A stretch of 64,000 nt of DNA from Tubiluchus corallicola. Taxonomy: Eukaryota > Priapulida > Priapulimorpha > Priapulimorphida > Tubiluchidae. Position 1 is the first letter of the stretch, and every line of letters begins with the position of its first letter. A model generated the notes under the pieces. It did not search any database. It was given only the letters and a program-made list of their open reading frames with translations, and was not told where the DNA came from. Positions 47,301 through 57,314 of the stretch are shown piece by piece. The position numbers and the translations under genes are program-made. The stretch spans positions 136,390 to 200,389 of the forward strand of contig JAQGDQ010000423.1 in the NCBI GenBank assembly GCA_030141605.1, written 5' to 3'.

Positions 47301-47940
47301 CTTATTACAGTGCATTGGCAGTACTTATTACAGTGCATTAGCAGTACTTATTACAGTGCATTGCCAGTACTTATTACAGTGCATTGGCAGTACTTATTAC
47401 AGTCCATTGGCAGTACTTATTACAGTGCATTGGCAGTACTTATTACAGTGCATTGGCAGTATTTATGACAGTGCATTGGTAGTACTTATTACAGTGCATT
47501 GGCAGTACTTATTACAGTGCATTGGCAGTACTTATTACAGTGCATTGCCAGTACTTATTACAGTGCATTGCCAGTACTTATTACAGTGCATTGGCAGAAC
47601 TTATTACAGTCCATTGGCAGTACTTATTACAGTGCATTGGCAGTACTTATTACAGTGCATTGGTAGTACTTATTACAGTGCATTGGCAGTACTTATTACA
47701 GTGCATTGGCAGCACATATTACAGTGCATTGGCAGTACTTATTACAGTGCATTGGCAGTACTTATTACAGTGCATTGGCAGTACTTATTTCAGTGCAATG
47801 GCAGTACTTATTACAGTGCATTGGCAGTGCTTATTACAGTGCATTGGCAGTATTTATGACAGTGCATTGGTAGTACTTATTACAGTGCATTGGCAGTACT
47901 TATTACAGTGCATTGGCACTACTTATTACAGTGCATTGGT
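44312..47940 (+). repeat. 23-bp minisatellite, about 158 units, 3.6 kb
   Basis: Unit CAGTACTTATTACAGTGCATTGG with variants CAGCACATATT, GTAGTACTT, ATTGCCAGT and CAGTCCATT. The rare variant ATAACAG recurs at 45257, 46131 and 46959, i.e. every 38 then 36 units, showing a higher-order repeat of about 830-870 bp. No unit has a stop in any plus frame, so all three stay open (up to 725 codons) and predict a repeated LITVHWQYLLQCIGSTYYSA. This is not a gene: it lies antisense inside a TBC1D24 intron with no start, signal or family match. Confidence 0.97.
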
Positions 47941-48951
47941 GCACATACCTCACAAGTGTGCATCTAATATGTCCAAGTACAAGTTACATGTAATTCTAAA
48001 GTTATTATCATTATTATATTACTGAGCAATAATAATCACGTGAAAATAAGGCCAGAATTAAAGTGATAAGGGACCAGGTGACTCAGTTCAGAAATTGCTA
48101 AGCAGTTGATGTTATTATTTTCGTTGCAACATGAAGTTACCAATAAATTGTTACCCCAACAGGAAAGTGGGTGACATATGACAACTTCCGCTCAAAGTGT
48201 CGGTACTACAAGAAAATAATCGCATTGGCAAATGCATCAAGTAAGTTTTTGGTAAAACTAATTTTCACATTAATAGTAACTGTAACATGAAGTAAAATGA
48301 CTTTTTATTTCACATTAATAGTAACTGTAACTGCAAGTAAAATGACTGGTTTTATTTCACGTTAATACAGTAGTGTGCATGCGGCCACGTAAACATGCAC
48401 GAAATAGGAAGCTGCACTCTAAGTAGAGAAAGCACTGTCACTCACACAGTGCCGACGTTGTTGTACAAGTGTAAAAGGCGGTGTTTGTTTTTGACTAAAT
48501 TTTCTTTCTATAAGTTTGTATCATTTTGTAGTGTGCATGCGGCCATGTAAACATGTCCGAGATAGGAAACTGCACTCTAAGTAGAAAAAGCACTGTCACT
48601 CACACAGTGCCGACGTTGTTCTACAAGTGTAAGGCGGTATTTTTTTGACTAAATTTCGTTTTTATAAGTTTGTATCATTTTACACAATATTAAAACAACG
48701 GCTAAAAATGGAAGACTTAATAAAAAATTCCAAAATAAAGAAATTGAATAAGACGTGGCTGGTTAAAGTATGACGTCTTTCTAATTTCTCCATTCTGAGA
48801 TTTTTTATTAATTCAGTTTTACGTTCACAAGCAAATGGCAGATGTTTGATTTTCCAGAAAATTTAGTGCCACACAAAAAAACCCACAAACCAAAACATCA
48901 CCAAAGTGTGCAACGGTCACCATGGTAACGATATCAGTACTAGTCAATTAC
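47941..48951. other. TBC1D24 intron with a 158-bp duplication
   Basis: 48371-48528 and 48529-48686 are tandem copies (TAGTGTGCATGCGGCCA, AAGCACTGTCACTCACACAG). 48265-48350 holds a ~55-bp duplication (CACATTAATAGTAACTGTAA). A candidate plus-strand exon is listed separately. Confidence 0.6.
48163..48240 (+). CDS. Candidate plus-strand exon, unidentified
   Basis: A 78-nt segment bounded by TTACCCCAACAG and ATCAA|GTAAGTTTTT is open in one frame and reads KWVTYDNFRSKCRYYKKII then ALANAS. Composition looks protein-like and the donor is strong, but I recognise no family and found no partner exon. It would be a nested gene on the strand opposite TBC1D24. The minus strand of the same stretch also has a weak acceptor/donor pair, so chance is possible. 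Confidence 0.25.
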
Positions 48952-49167
48952 CTGTCCGGTTAAGTGGCCAGCCGTGTTCGCGGCCAAACGGTCGTAGGAC
49001 GGAGACACTTTCATGTTCAGGTCCAAGGACGACCGGCGCTGATGACCGTGCATTCCTCCGCCGGAAGTGATGTCGGCGATGTTCTGCTCGCTGCGGATGA
49101 ACATCTCGTTTCTCAGCAGCATCCGGTTAATCTCCTTCCTCCGCAAACCACGAATTCCGAATGACGT
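48952..49167 (-). CDS. TBC1D24: TBC1D24 exon, end of TBC domain and linker
   Basis: 72 codons, phase 0 at both ends. Acceptor TTTTTTTGCTCAG, donor ACAG|GTAATT. Starts TSFGIRGLRRKEINRMLL, matching human AFAIRLFSRKEIQLL, then RNEMFIRSEQNIADI and a family-specific linker GGGMHGHQRRSSLDL and SYDRLAANTAGHLTGQ. RRSSLD is a possible phosphorylation site. The linker is longer than in human and joins directly to the TLDc start. Confidence 0.92.
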
Positions 49168-50065
49168 CTGAGCAAAAAAAGCATGTTAGATAAATGTAAT
49201 TGTAGTGGGTGCATAGGCCCTTTTTTTGGTTTTAATTTAGTTTTCAATTACTGCCATGGTGCTGCCACCTGTTTGTTTATTTAGTAAGCTTTTTACCTTT
49301 TACACTAGTCACTCTTTTAAAATTGAAGCACCTAATATCCTTCAATACATTGGGCCTTTCGTGAGCTATAGCTGTAGTAGTTGTCTGACATTTTACCCGT
49401 CTTTTGGTTCTCTCCGCCATTGCTCTATTTTTATGACTGTGATGAGCATTATGACTGTGAATTTCTTACGAGTTTATTGTTGTGACATTGTTGTTCTTAA
49501 GGTTACTTGGAGTTCTCATTCCTGTCTTTGTAACTGTTAAAGGCTCTAACAACGTAAGTTATTGTTAATTAAGTTCAATATAGTTTACATAATTTTTATA
49601 TCAGTGCTTGGTTATAGCAATAGATTTAACATGCAACTAATTTTCTTCTACTCAATGCAAGTTAAACTAAATGTTAATAATTGTCTTTCAGAATAAAGAA
49701 ACTTTTGGTCAACACGTCAAACTGGTGTTTTGTATCCATTTCAGTAATAAACCACCCCGGGGGCGGGGGGTTGGGTTAAAAAGTTTAGGCTCCTCAAAAA
49801 ACAACAAAATTTCACTCACTTTAACTATGTTAAAACTCAGGGTCGATGCTAGGAAGAGAGGGGCCCAATTAGAAAATTGTTAGTGGGGCCCTTGTTGCAC
49901 AAAAGACGAAGATTTTGTAGTACTTTTTACAGTACTTCAAAATGTGATGTGATATGAAAAATCATTCAGTTTTCCTTTACACATATGTATGTATAACAGC
50001 AGCAAAATAAAATTACTGACCAAAAAGTTTCACAACGCCGCCAATAGAGGGCAGCAAAAGCTTAC
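49168..50065. other. TBC1D24 intron, nothing recognised
   Basis: About 900 bp of AT-rich intron with a G-rich patch (CCGGGGGCGGGGGG, about 49758-49771). The plus frames are unsupported. Confidence 0.5.
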
Positions 50066-50172
50066 TTTCAAGAGTTTGTCAACCGGAATTCTAATGTTCT
50101 GGCAGAAGGCCGATATTGCTTCGTGCAGTTCTCTTCCCGTTTCATCCTCAAAGTGGCCAGAATGTCTCTTTC
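50066..50172 (-). CDS. TBC1D24: TBC1D24 exon, TBC domain helix
   Basis: 107 nt, entering with two bases that complete the preceding Gly codon and leaving in phase 0. Acceptor TTTATTTTTCCAG, donor TTGAAA|GTAAGC. Reads KRHSGHFEDETGRELHEAI then SAFCQNIRIPVDKLLK, matching human SVQQDIRTFVRDIAKTVSPE then KLLE. Confidence 0.92.
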
Positions 50173-50243
50173 CTGGAAAAATAAAGGAGTGAAAACTGAG
50201 TAGTTGTAGTGGTGACACTGCAAGACAGTTTCTTTTAAATTAC

Positions 50244-50853
50244 CAGTGGCGTAGCAAGTGTTTGTGGTGCCTTGGGGCAAATACAATCTGATGCCCTACC
50301 CTTTTAATGTTTTGATCATTTGTTTCATGGGTGAAGCCACAAATTGTGCATATTTTTTGCATCCCTGAGCCCGACTTCCCTTTTCGACATGATGGGGTAA
50401 AGACAAACGAATTTTTTCTAAGAATCACTCCGAGTTTGATGTGTGGTACTGCAGCAGAGTAACTCTTTTCTATGTTGCTCATAACACTCTTGTCCTTAAA
50501 CATTCAGCTCCAGCATTAAAACATGGAAAGATTATGAAAGATACAGAACACTGCAGGTTTTCATAATAATACAGTCGGTATTTAGAGAAACGTCACTGTT
50601 TCTTCCAAAAATTATCAATCTGCTGAGCCACACGCAGTTAAATAACAACATTAGCCCTTTTTCTAGGCTGTCCGCAGTAATTAAGTCAGTTATGATGATC
50701 TCTGACTCGACAATTTTGTTGTTGTTTGAAAACTTTTGTTAACTGTTGTGTTAATGTCGGATTAGTAATTACTAATTAACAGTCATTAAACTCTATAAGA
50801 ATTTTGTGCCCTCTAATCATTGCCCCCTGTCGCCCCACCTTGCTACGCCTCTG
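50244..50853 (-). mobile_element. hAT-like MITE with CAGAGGCGTAGC ends, copy 3
   Basis: Reverse-oriented: CAGTGGCGTAGCAAGTG at the left, CCTTGCTACGCCTCTG at the right. The right flank CTGAAATGCATAAG to about 50940 is also homologous to the flank of copy 2 (43430-43506), so flank and element were copied together. No 8-bp match between flanks here. Confidence 0.75.
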
Positions 50854-51112
50854 CTGAAATGCATAAGTTTAAAATATGCAGATAATTCTTATTGTATTAT
50901 TGAATGCTGACAGATGATATATCAAAGGTCGCTACGATGATCTCAGACTACGCAATTTTGTTCTAGTTTGAAAACGTGCGTTAACTGCTAATGTTGGGTT
51001 AGTAATTAATATTTAACAGTCATAGAACACTAGAAGAACTTTACACCCTTGCACCCGGGGGCGATTGCCCCCCTGTCGACCCCCACCTTGCCACGCCTCT
51101 GCAAATTATCAA
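50854..51112 (-). repeat. Copied flank and second, partial CAGAGGCGTAGC MITE
   Basis: 50854-50935 matches 43430-43506 inverted. 50936-51112 repeats the final part of the MITE (CTACGATGATCTCAGACTAC to ACCTTGCCACGCCTCTG). This makes a partial tandem of copy 3. Confidence 0.7.
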
Positions 51113-51236
51113 ATAACAATATATTATGGTTGCAATGTTAGTCATTGATCGTCTACGATGTTTAAGCAACTCACAGAAAATTCTGATCTTCTTGTAAATT
51201 GTCATTTCATAGATAAAATATTTGACAATATGACGT

Positions 51237-51530
51237 AAAGATATCCCATATTTGTTAAACATTTCTGTAAATATGGTGGTATTAGATTGTCATTTATGAA
51301 GAAGACAGGCGGAGGAAAGAGTTACAGTAAGAAGTAAAGATATCCCATATTTGCTAAACATTTCTGTAAATATGGTGGTATTAGATTGTCATTTATGAAG
51401 AATACAGGCGGAGGAAAGAGTTACAGTAAGAAGTAAAGATATCCCATATTTTCTAAACATTTCTGAAAATATGCTGGCATTAGATTGTCAATTATGAAGA
51501 ATACAGGCAGAGGAAAGAGTTACAATCTGG
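51237..51530 (+). repeat. About 100-bp tandem array, three units
   Basis: AAAGATATCCCATATTTG, CTAAACATTTCTGTAAATAT and GGCGGAGGAAAGAGTTACAG repeat at about 51237, 51337 and 51437. Confidence 0.85.
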
Positions 51531-52352
51531 TAACTTCAACCGAAAGTCGCTTGAAAATCATTATTATCATAACTTTAAAAAATTTCAAATTTGGCAGTCT
51601 GCATACTGGAAGCACGAAAAACAAAGGCTTACGCTATTACCTTAACAATGAAAAAAAATGGCACACCTGCAAATGAGAACTGCTTACACTCATATCTCGT
51701 TTTGCTGGAAAAAAGTGGGGCGATGTCGGTTCAAATTTGCCGATTGTCCGTATTTAGCGATACTAAACTAATACAGTAGGTGGCATGTATTAGACTTACT
51801 GTAATTATTATTATTATTATGAGTTTATTTCATATAAAAATATACAGTTTACAAAGATGAAGATGTTAGTAAAACAGGTAATGCGATATTAGTAAAGTAA
51901 CATATCTACAGACATTCAACTTTATAATAACCACACATTGTAGTTCCCTTGTAATTATATTACATGATACAGTGTTGTAAGGAGCTATAATAGATATATT
52001 AAAACATAATCTTTAAATGAGTTCTTAACCTTTAATTTTACATTTTCGTTTAGATCTACAGTACAACCATATTTAAATCTTAAATTTACTTGACTGTAAT
52101 GTAGAATCAGTCATCTAATTGTCTCAAAGATTGCTCCTGTGCAAAACTGTATAAAAACTGTCGGCAATTGACTCCGCATGATTGACTCTATATTTTTTCT
52201 GCACATGCTTAGATAAATTACTTTTGTGCGAGCAATGAGCTTTTACAGTTATGTCATGTTATTTCGCTTTTGTGCACCAGAATATACATAGAAACAATCA
52301 TACTAAGTACAGTTTGACTGTAAACTAGGTTTATCGTGTGCCAATAATTATG
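51531..52352. other. TBC1D24 intron, nothing clear
   Basis: Contains a (TTA)n run near 51807-51820 and, at 52110-52215, a diverged fragment of the CAGGGATGAG MITE family (TAATTGTCTCAAAGATTGC, AAAACTGTCGGCAATTGAC). Confidence 0.5.
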
Positions 52353-52925
52353 CTGGTTTACTGTGTTATTACACTGATGTAATGATGTAAACAAAGTGAC
52401 GGCCTGCCACCTAGCGGTCAACACGCGAAACAACGGACTGGTTTACTGCGTTATTACACTGATGTAATGATGTAAACAAAGTGACGGCCTGCCACCTAGC
52501 GGTCAACACGCGAAACAACGGACTGGTTTACTGTGTTATTACACTGATGTAATGATGTAAACAAAGTGCAGGAATGAGAATGACAAATTGCAAAAAACTC
52601 TGAAACAAGCCGTATGCAGTAACGAATTGCAATTTTGTGACCACAGAGAGCCTCTAAGTGGACTTAAAATATCAGTTACCTTGTTTCATGCATAATTTAA
52701 AATACCCAACTATCAAGGATACATGATACCTAATTGTCTCAAAAACGCCTAAGTACTGGCCGCTCCTATGCAAAAGTATATAAAAACTGTCTGCAATTGA
52801 CTCAAATAACTCCGCACAATTGATTCTATATTTTTATACATAGAGATATACAAGTGGTTACACTGATGTACGTGATGTAAACAAAGTGACGGCCTGCCAA
52901 CTAGCGGTCAACTCGCGAAACAACG
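52353..52925 (-). mobile_element. CAGGGATGAG-family MITE, partial, with an 85-bp internal array
   Basis: 52568-52925 starts CAGGAATGAGAATGAC and follows 39598-40050 closely, then breaks off near CGGACTGTGTCC. Immediately before it, 52353-52567 holds 2.5 tandem 85-bp units (CTGGTTTACTGTGTTATTAC, ACGGCCTGCCACCTAGCGG) made from the same family's sequence. Confidence 0.7.
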
Positions 52926-53092
52926 GACTGTGTCCATAGCATACGGGACTTTTTAACGGTCCAAGTTTTGTCCCGTGCCTGTAAAAGCAAGTCCCAGGAA
53001 ACCGAGATATAAGAGTATATCGATTTAAAGTTAACAGAAATATTGTGTCGCAGTGCTCAACTAATTTAAGATTAAAGAAATGGAAGTGTTAC

Positions 53093-53180
53093 CTTGCTTA
53101 GAATAAAACATTAACAATCCTATGGCGACTCTATATAGTATTTTCGTTCCCTCACACAGGTAAACGTCAATAACTCGTAC
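53093..53180 (-). CDS. TBC1D24: TBC1D24 exon, TBC domain core
   Basis: 88 nt, phase 0 in, phase 1 out. Acceptor CACTTGTTTTGTACAG, donor CAAG|GTAACA. Reads VRVIDVYLCEGTKILYRVA then IGLLMFYSKQ, matching human [20 protein letters not shown] then AILKFF. The RVxDxxLxEGxKxLYRVA block is one of the most conserved TBC motifs. Too short to appear as an open frame of note. Confidence 0.94.
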
Positions 53181-53439
53181 CTGTACAAAACAAGTGATAA
53201 AAATTATTCATTCAACAATGTCTTTAATTTGGTAGATTTACAAACAGAATAAATAAATTAGAAATGAGTCAGTATAATAATATGCCTTTATTTAGTAACA
53301 ATGCATCATTCAATTCTGTTCGGTTCACGAACAAAGTGAAAACTCGCAAATAAGCAATGTTGCATAAAGGGGTAGGTTTATTATAAAATTAGTATAAATG
53401 ATAACTAGTGCTGCAACTTTTACTGAATACTGTGATTAT

Positions 53440-53791
53440 AAGCCTTTTCACAGTTCCAGCGATTTGACCATGATCATGAAAAGGTCAAAGGTTAAGTGTA
53501 CCTGACAACACATTTGATTTCACTTGACAATGATGCGCAGTCCAAGCTATTGTAATAGTAAGAGTTTTAACAGCTAGCTAGAATCTTACCTAGTTCATTT
53601 TTCTTGTTCCCGAGCAAGATCCTGTTAGTAAATCACTTTGCGCAATGACTAATTGCGTACGTATGCAACAGCAGATGGCTTTGCTTTACACACGTCACAT
53701 GACGGTTTAGTTAAGAACACGTTGCTCTGGCATGCTTAACCTTTGACCTACAGTAACTGCACGTGCGCACAACGAAACTGTGTAAAGTCTT
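53440..53791 (+). mobile_element. MITE with TTTCACAGTT ends in TBC1D24 intron
   Basis: AAGCCTTTTCACAGTTCCAG to CGAAACTGTGTAAAGTCTT. Central part shorter than in the copy at 42558-43072. Confidence 0.65.
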
Positions 53792-53954
53792 ATGGTGTCA
53801 GTAAGTAAAAAGTACAGTTAGTAAGTACTCTTGTACAAGCTAACCCAATATAGACAACAAACCATGTCTACATATTGGCGGTATAATTTGACTGACACCC
53901 CTTGCTTAAATAGTTATAATCAGAGTTTGAACGGAGTGAAGTTTGCTGTTGTCT

Positions 53955-54078
53955 AAACACACGTCAGTTTTTAGACTGGCAGTTCATACGTCAGTTATTA
54001 GACTGGCAGTTCACACGTCAGTTTTTAGACTGGCAGTTCACACGTCAGTTTTCAGACTGGCAGTTTTTGTTTGTCCAT
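53955..54078 (+). repeat. 27-bp tandem array, four units
   Basis: CACGTCAGTTTTTAGACTGG plus CAGTTCA repeats. It ends about 110 bp inside the intron from the next exon's donor. Confidence 0.85.
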
Positions 54079-54188
54079 TTGAAAACCGATCGTGTAAACG
54101 GAACATTAGAGATTTGATTTTAATTTCTTATCACTTTTTTCTGAAAATTCTAACAAACTAAAAAAACCAAAAAACCATTTCATTTTAC

Positions 54189-54302
54189 CAGATATTCCAT
54201 GGGAAGATCTCTGTATATCCACAGTAACCAACCATCTAAGGCAGTACTTAATGTGTTGGTATTTCCCTTGCACACTTTAAGCAGATACTTGTAAGATGCA
54301 TT
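54189..54302 (-). CDS. TBC1D24: TBC1D24 exon, TBC domain
   Basis: 38 codons, phase 0 at both ends. Acceptor CGTGTTTTCCAG, donor CTG|GTAAAA. Reads NASYKYLLKVCKGNTNTLS then TALDGWLLWIYRDLPMEYL, matching human QVYADWQRWLFGELPLCYF. The W..W....LP motif marks the TBC helix before the RVxD block. Confidence 0.92.
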
Positions 54303-55145
54303 CTGGAAAACACGTAAATAAATTATAAAAACACCAGATAGACAGGGGCGTATTAACAAATAGGTTAACTGGGATATACGCTAGGGTGCCAAAGGGCGTC
54401 ACATTTTAGAAATACGTCTTATTCTCCTTGGAAAATGCGGATACATTCATATTCATGTAAATATTCATATACATAGTCATATGTACATATTCATATTCAT
54501 TTTGTAACACACCACAGGCAGTTTCTAAGCACTGCTTCTAAGTACAACGTAACGAACAGGTGCAAGGTGTTAGAGTGGAATGTGGTGCCTTTTTAAAATA
54601 AAAAAGGAAATATTGGAAATGGTACAATAAGCCCTTTATTTGTGGGGTGCACAAAACATTTGATAAATAAGACTTTACATTATGCTCATTAAATAAATTT
54701 TTACAATAAATTCTTCACAGTCACAATTTCTTTCTAAACAAGTTATCACAACTACATTACATTTTATTAATTCTAATTACACATCAAATACTGACGTATA
54801 ATACTTATGCGTGTTATACTGTTTGTACAAATAGTATACGTTGCAGCTTCTACATGTGGCGTTTAATGTTACATTAATGACATTTGCATATAATCGCTAA
54901 TTACGATAAGATGAAAAGTAAAAGAAGAAATAGTGACATTTAGAATATTAAGACCCGTCTTCACTCTCGCTTTGTCTTCTTGTATGTAAATAATATCTGC
55001 ACTTGTTTTTTGTTGTTTATAGTGTTGTTCACCTTAATCACCTTAATAATACAAGTTCAGAAATTTGTTAAACCATCGATACGTATTTCATCTAGTTGAT
55101 TAATGAATTACTAATTAGTTTTGTTAATCACAGCAAACAACTTAC
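54303..55145. other. TBC1D24 intron, nothing clear
   Basis: 54450-54505 has CATATTCAT repeats. Otherwise AT-rich DNA without recognisable elements. Confidence 0.5.
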
Positions 55146-55252
55146 TGCAAGTTTCTTCAGCAAACTGATAAGCGTGAGCTTCGACGATTCGTAAGCTAAC
55201 TTGGTTTGTGTGATACGGCGGCCATGTTTCGCTTTGAGCAATGTTATCATAC
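55146..55252 (-). CDS. TBC1D24: TBC1D24 exon, TBC domain, most 5' exon found
   Basis: 107 nt, entering with two bases of a split codon, leaving in phase 0. Acceptor GTTTTTACAG, donor CTTGCA|GTAAGT. Reads MITLLKAKHGRRITQTKLA then YESSKLTLISLLKKLA, matching human ILACNDPGRRLIDQSFLA then FESSCMTFGDLVNKY. GRR-x(5)-LA-[YF]-ESS is specific to this family. Confidence 0.9.
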
Positions 55253-55359
55253 CTGTAAAAACAAAAAATACCGTTCAAATAAAGCCAAAGATTTTACTAT
55301 TTTCACTATAAAATACAAGACGTGTCAATTACTGGAAAGTGCAAATATTTCGTGTAAAT

Positions 55360-55475
55360 ATAGCTGCTGCTGCTGCTACTACTACTACTACTACTGCTAT
55401 TTATGATTATTATTATTATTATTAATAATACTGCTGCTGCTACTGCTACTGCTACTACTACTACTAGTTCTTCAT
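55360..55475. repeat. Trinucleotide-rich tract
   Basis: Runs of (TGC), (TAC) and (TAT) codon-like triplets, with a short inverted ATTATTATTAATAAT in the middle. Lies in the inferred TBC1D24 intron. Confidence 0.85.
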
Positions 55476-55479
55476 TGTT

Positions 55480-55790
55480 ACATGCATTTCACTATTCGTT
55501 AGTTAGACGGGCATTAGTGCCTGCATTTCGCAGACTCATTGTACAAAAAACGGGTTCAGAGGGGCTCGTTTCTGACATACTGCACACGTTTGAACCAAGC
55601 AGTAAATTTGAATTATTATTTGAAAATTTGTATATCACACGGAATGTTGTACGGTATCACTGTACTTTAATTTTCGCTTTCAAAGACACGTACAACATGC
55701 ACAATGAATGTTTGTGCTGTTGAAAATTATGTTCAGTTGTGACGTCATCATTAGCTGAGCTCGCCCGCCCTTAATTAAGCTTTTAATCTA
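55480..55790 (+). repeat. Dispersed repeat related to 7075-7450
   Basis: TGCATTTCACTATTCGTTAG, TGAAAATTATGTTCAG and GTGACGTCATCATTAG match the palindrome centre in order. 61895-61985 holds an inverted fragment (GATGACATCACAAACTAACA). The frame at 55403-55723 falls in it and is not supported as a gene. Confidence 0.7.
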
Positions 55791-55856
55791 TTTCTTTAAA
55801 GTTATCAGCAATTATTTTGCAGTCCTATAGGTGTTAAAATGTATATGTTTCAGGAC

Positions 55857-56066
55857 CAGACGGTTTAGTCTAGTGGTAATGTGTCTGCTTTCCGTCTGGG
55901 AGGTCGTGAGTTCGAACCAGCGGCCGGGTCATACCAAAGACTTTAAAAAATGGTACCTGCTTTGCCCTGCCTGACGCGTGGTATTTAGGGTAAAAGTGGG
56001 GTAATAATAGTCTCTGTTATGTAGTTGTAGGTTGTTAATTGTTGACCCAAATGCCGACTTTAAGTA

Positions 56067-56134
<68 letters not shown>

Positions 56135-56150
56135 TACTATTATTATTTAT
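55857..56150 (+). mobile_element. tRNA-derived SINE, copy 1, with (TTA)n tail
   Basis: The head GACGGTTTAGTCTAGTGGTA resembles a tRNA A box/D-arm, and GGTCGTGAGTTCGAACC a B box/T-arm about 45 nt later, the spacing of an RNA polymerase III promoter. A body follows (TACCAAAGACTTT, GCGTGGTATTTAGGGTAAA), shared with 57315-57549, and ends in about 27 TTA repeats that produce Asn and Tyr runs in small frames. Confidence 0.85.
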
Positions 56151-56159
56151 TGTACTATA

Positions 56160-56425
56160 AAATGGGACAGGATGTGAAAAAATCGTGCTGTTTTCCTTTA
56201 ACCATATTATTCGTTGACGTGTCAAATATGGCTTCACTATCACTTTCACGAGCAACCTCTCTTACACAAACACAAGCACGCTCTTTTTCCAACCTCATAT
56301 CATAAATTCTGTCCGATTACATCGGGTTTTGAATATCAGCTAAGCAAACACCTGAAAAACCTATTCATAGTGAAAGCAAACAGGCATGTCAGCACACGCT
56401 GCATGACACTGTGTGTGTAAACTAA
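56160..56425. other. Short unannotated stretch
   Basis: No repeat or exon recognised. Confidence 0.4.
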
Positions 56426-56812
56426 CAGAGTAAACTAGCTTATTGTGTACAGGAAATCAGGTAGTAGCGTTTAATATGCATAATGGAACAAGACTGATTA
56501 GAATTTTAACAGTACTTAGGATTATACACAGAGTAAAGTAGCTTATTGTGTACAGGAAATCAGGTAGTAACGTTTAATATGCATAATGGAACAAGACTGA
56601 TTAGAATTATAACAGTACTTAGAATTATACACAGAGTAAAGTAGCTTATTGTGTACAGGAAATCAGCTAGTAACGTTTAATATGCATAATGGAACAAGAC
56701 TGATTAGAATTTTAACAGTACTTGGAATTATACACAGAGTAAAGTAGCTTATTGTGTACAGGAAATCAGCTAGTAACGTTTAATATGCATAATGGAACAA
56801 GACTGATTATAT
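56426..56812 (+). repeat. About 103-bp tandem array, four units
   Basis: AGCTTATTGTGTACAGGAAA, TTTAATATGCATAATGGAAC and ATTATACACAGAGTAAAG repeat. The last unit is truncated. Confidence 0.9.
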
Positions 56813-57304
56813 ACACAATATTTCCAGTGATCCATGGCATTCTTAATAGTAATTAAAATATAAAACAGAACCTTAAAACTGACTAAAATAAAACAGATAA
56901 GTCATGAAATACTTCGTTAAAATTAGATACGGACTGAAAGCAAAAGTTAGATAAAAGTTAATATAATTTTTAAGATGATTTTTCTGAAACCTACTTCAGG
57001 TACCTCTTTTCCTGTTCTTTAAGACTGATATCTTACCGCCACCACGTGACAGTAGCGTCATTTCAAAGTATTTATGCATTGTTTAAAGCCTCTAGCAATA
57101 AAGTGGGTTCATTGAACTATGTGGTCTACGACCTTCCAACATTTTACTGGCCACAGTAGTGAACTGAACTCACTGACACAGTTCACGCCCACGAGACGTT
57201 CATTCTGAATTTTTCAAGTGGTGAAATTAGTTAAAAGTTTAGACACTCACACACACAATGCACGTACAGAGGTGACAGTTACGTACAAAATATGTTACCA
57301 AATA
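56813..57304. other. Unannotated, with a repeat-module edge
   Basis: 56970-57020 matches the end of the 5283-5740 module (TTAAGATGATTTTTCTGAAA, CTACTTCAGGTACC, TTTTCCTGTTCTTTAA). Rest unrecognised. Confidence 0.5.
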
Positions 57305-57314
57305 TGTCAGAACA

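Larger units (their letters stand above)
34213..55252 (-). other. TBC1D24: TBC1D24 / Skywalker gene, 3' portion (eight coding exons)
   Basis: Eight minus-strand exons, joined with matching phases and GT-AG sites, encode about 376 residues ending at a stop: the C-terminal part of the TBC domain, the linker and the whole TLDc domain. TBC1D24 (fly Skywalker) is a phosphoinositide-binding Rab-GAP-like protein of synaptic vesicle and endosome traffic; TLDc proteins also bind the V-ATPase. Order in transcript: 55146-55252, 54189-54302, 53093-53180, 50066-50172, 48952-49167, 40150-40308, 37374-37579, 34213-34348. Human TBC1D24 is about 559 residues, so roughly the first 180 are missing and must lie to the right; I could not find them between 55.3 and 64 kb. 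Exons are about 5% of the span; introns are full of MITEs and minisatellites. Confidence 0.93.

Noticed and set aside
44260-48025. Open frames of up to 725 codons repeating LITVHWQYLLQCIGSTYYSA
   Set aside because: They are the three-frame translation of a stop-free 23-bp minisatellite in an intron on the opposite strand. Several overlapping frames give the same peptide.
48109-48229. Minus-strand micro-exon between TBC1D24 exons (acceptor TTTTCTTGTAG, donor GTAACA)
   Set aside because: Phase would fit, but the direct join of 48952-49167 to 40150-40308 already matches the family, and the translated segment does not resemble it.
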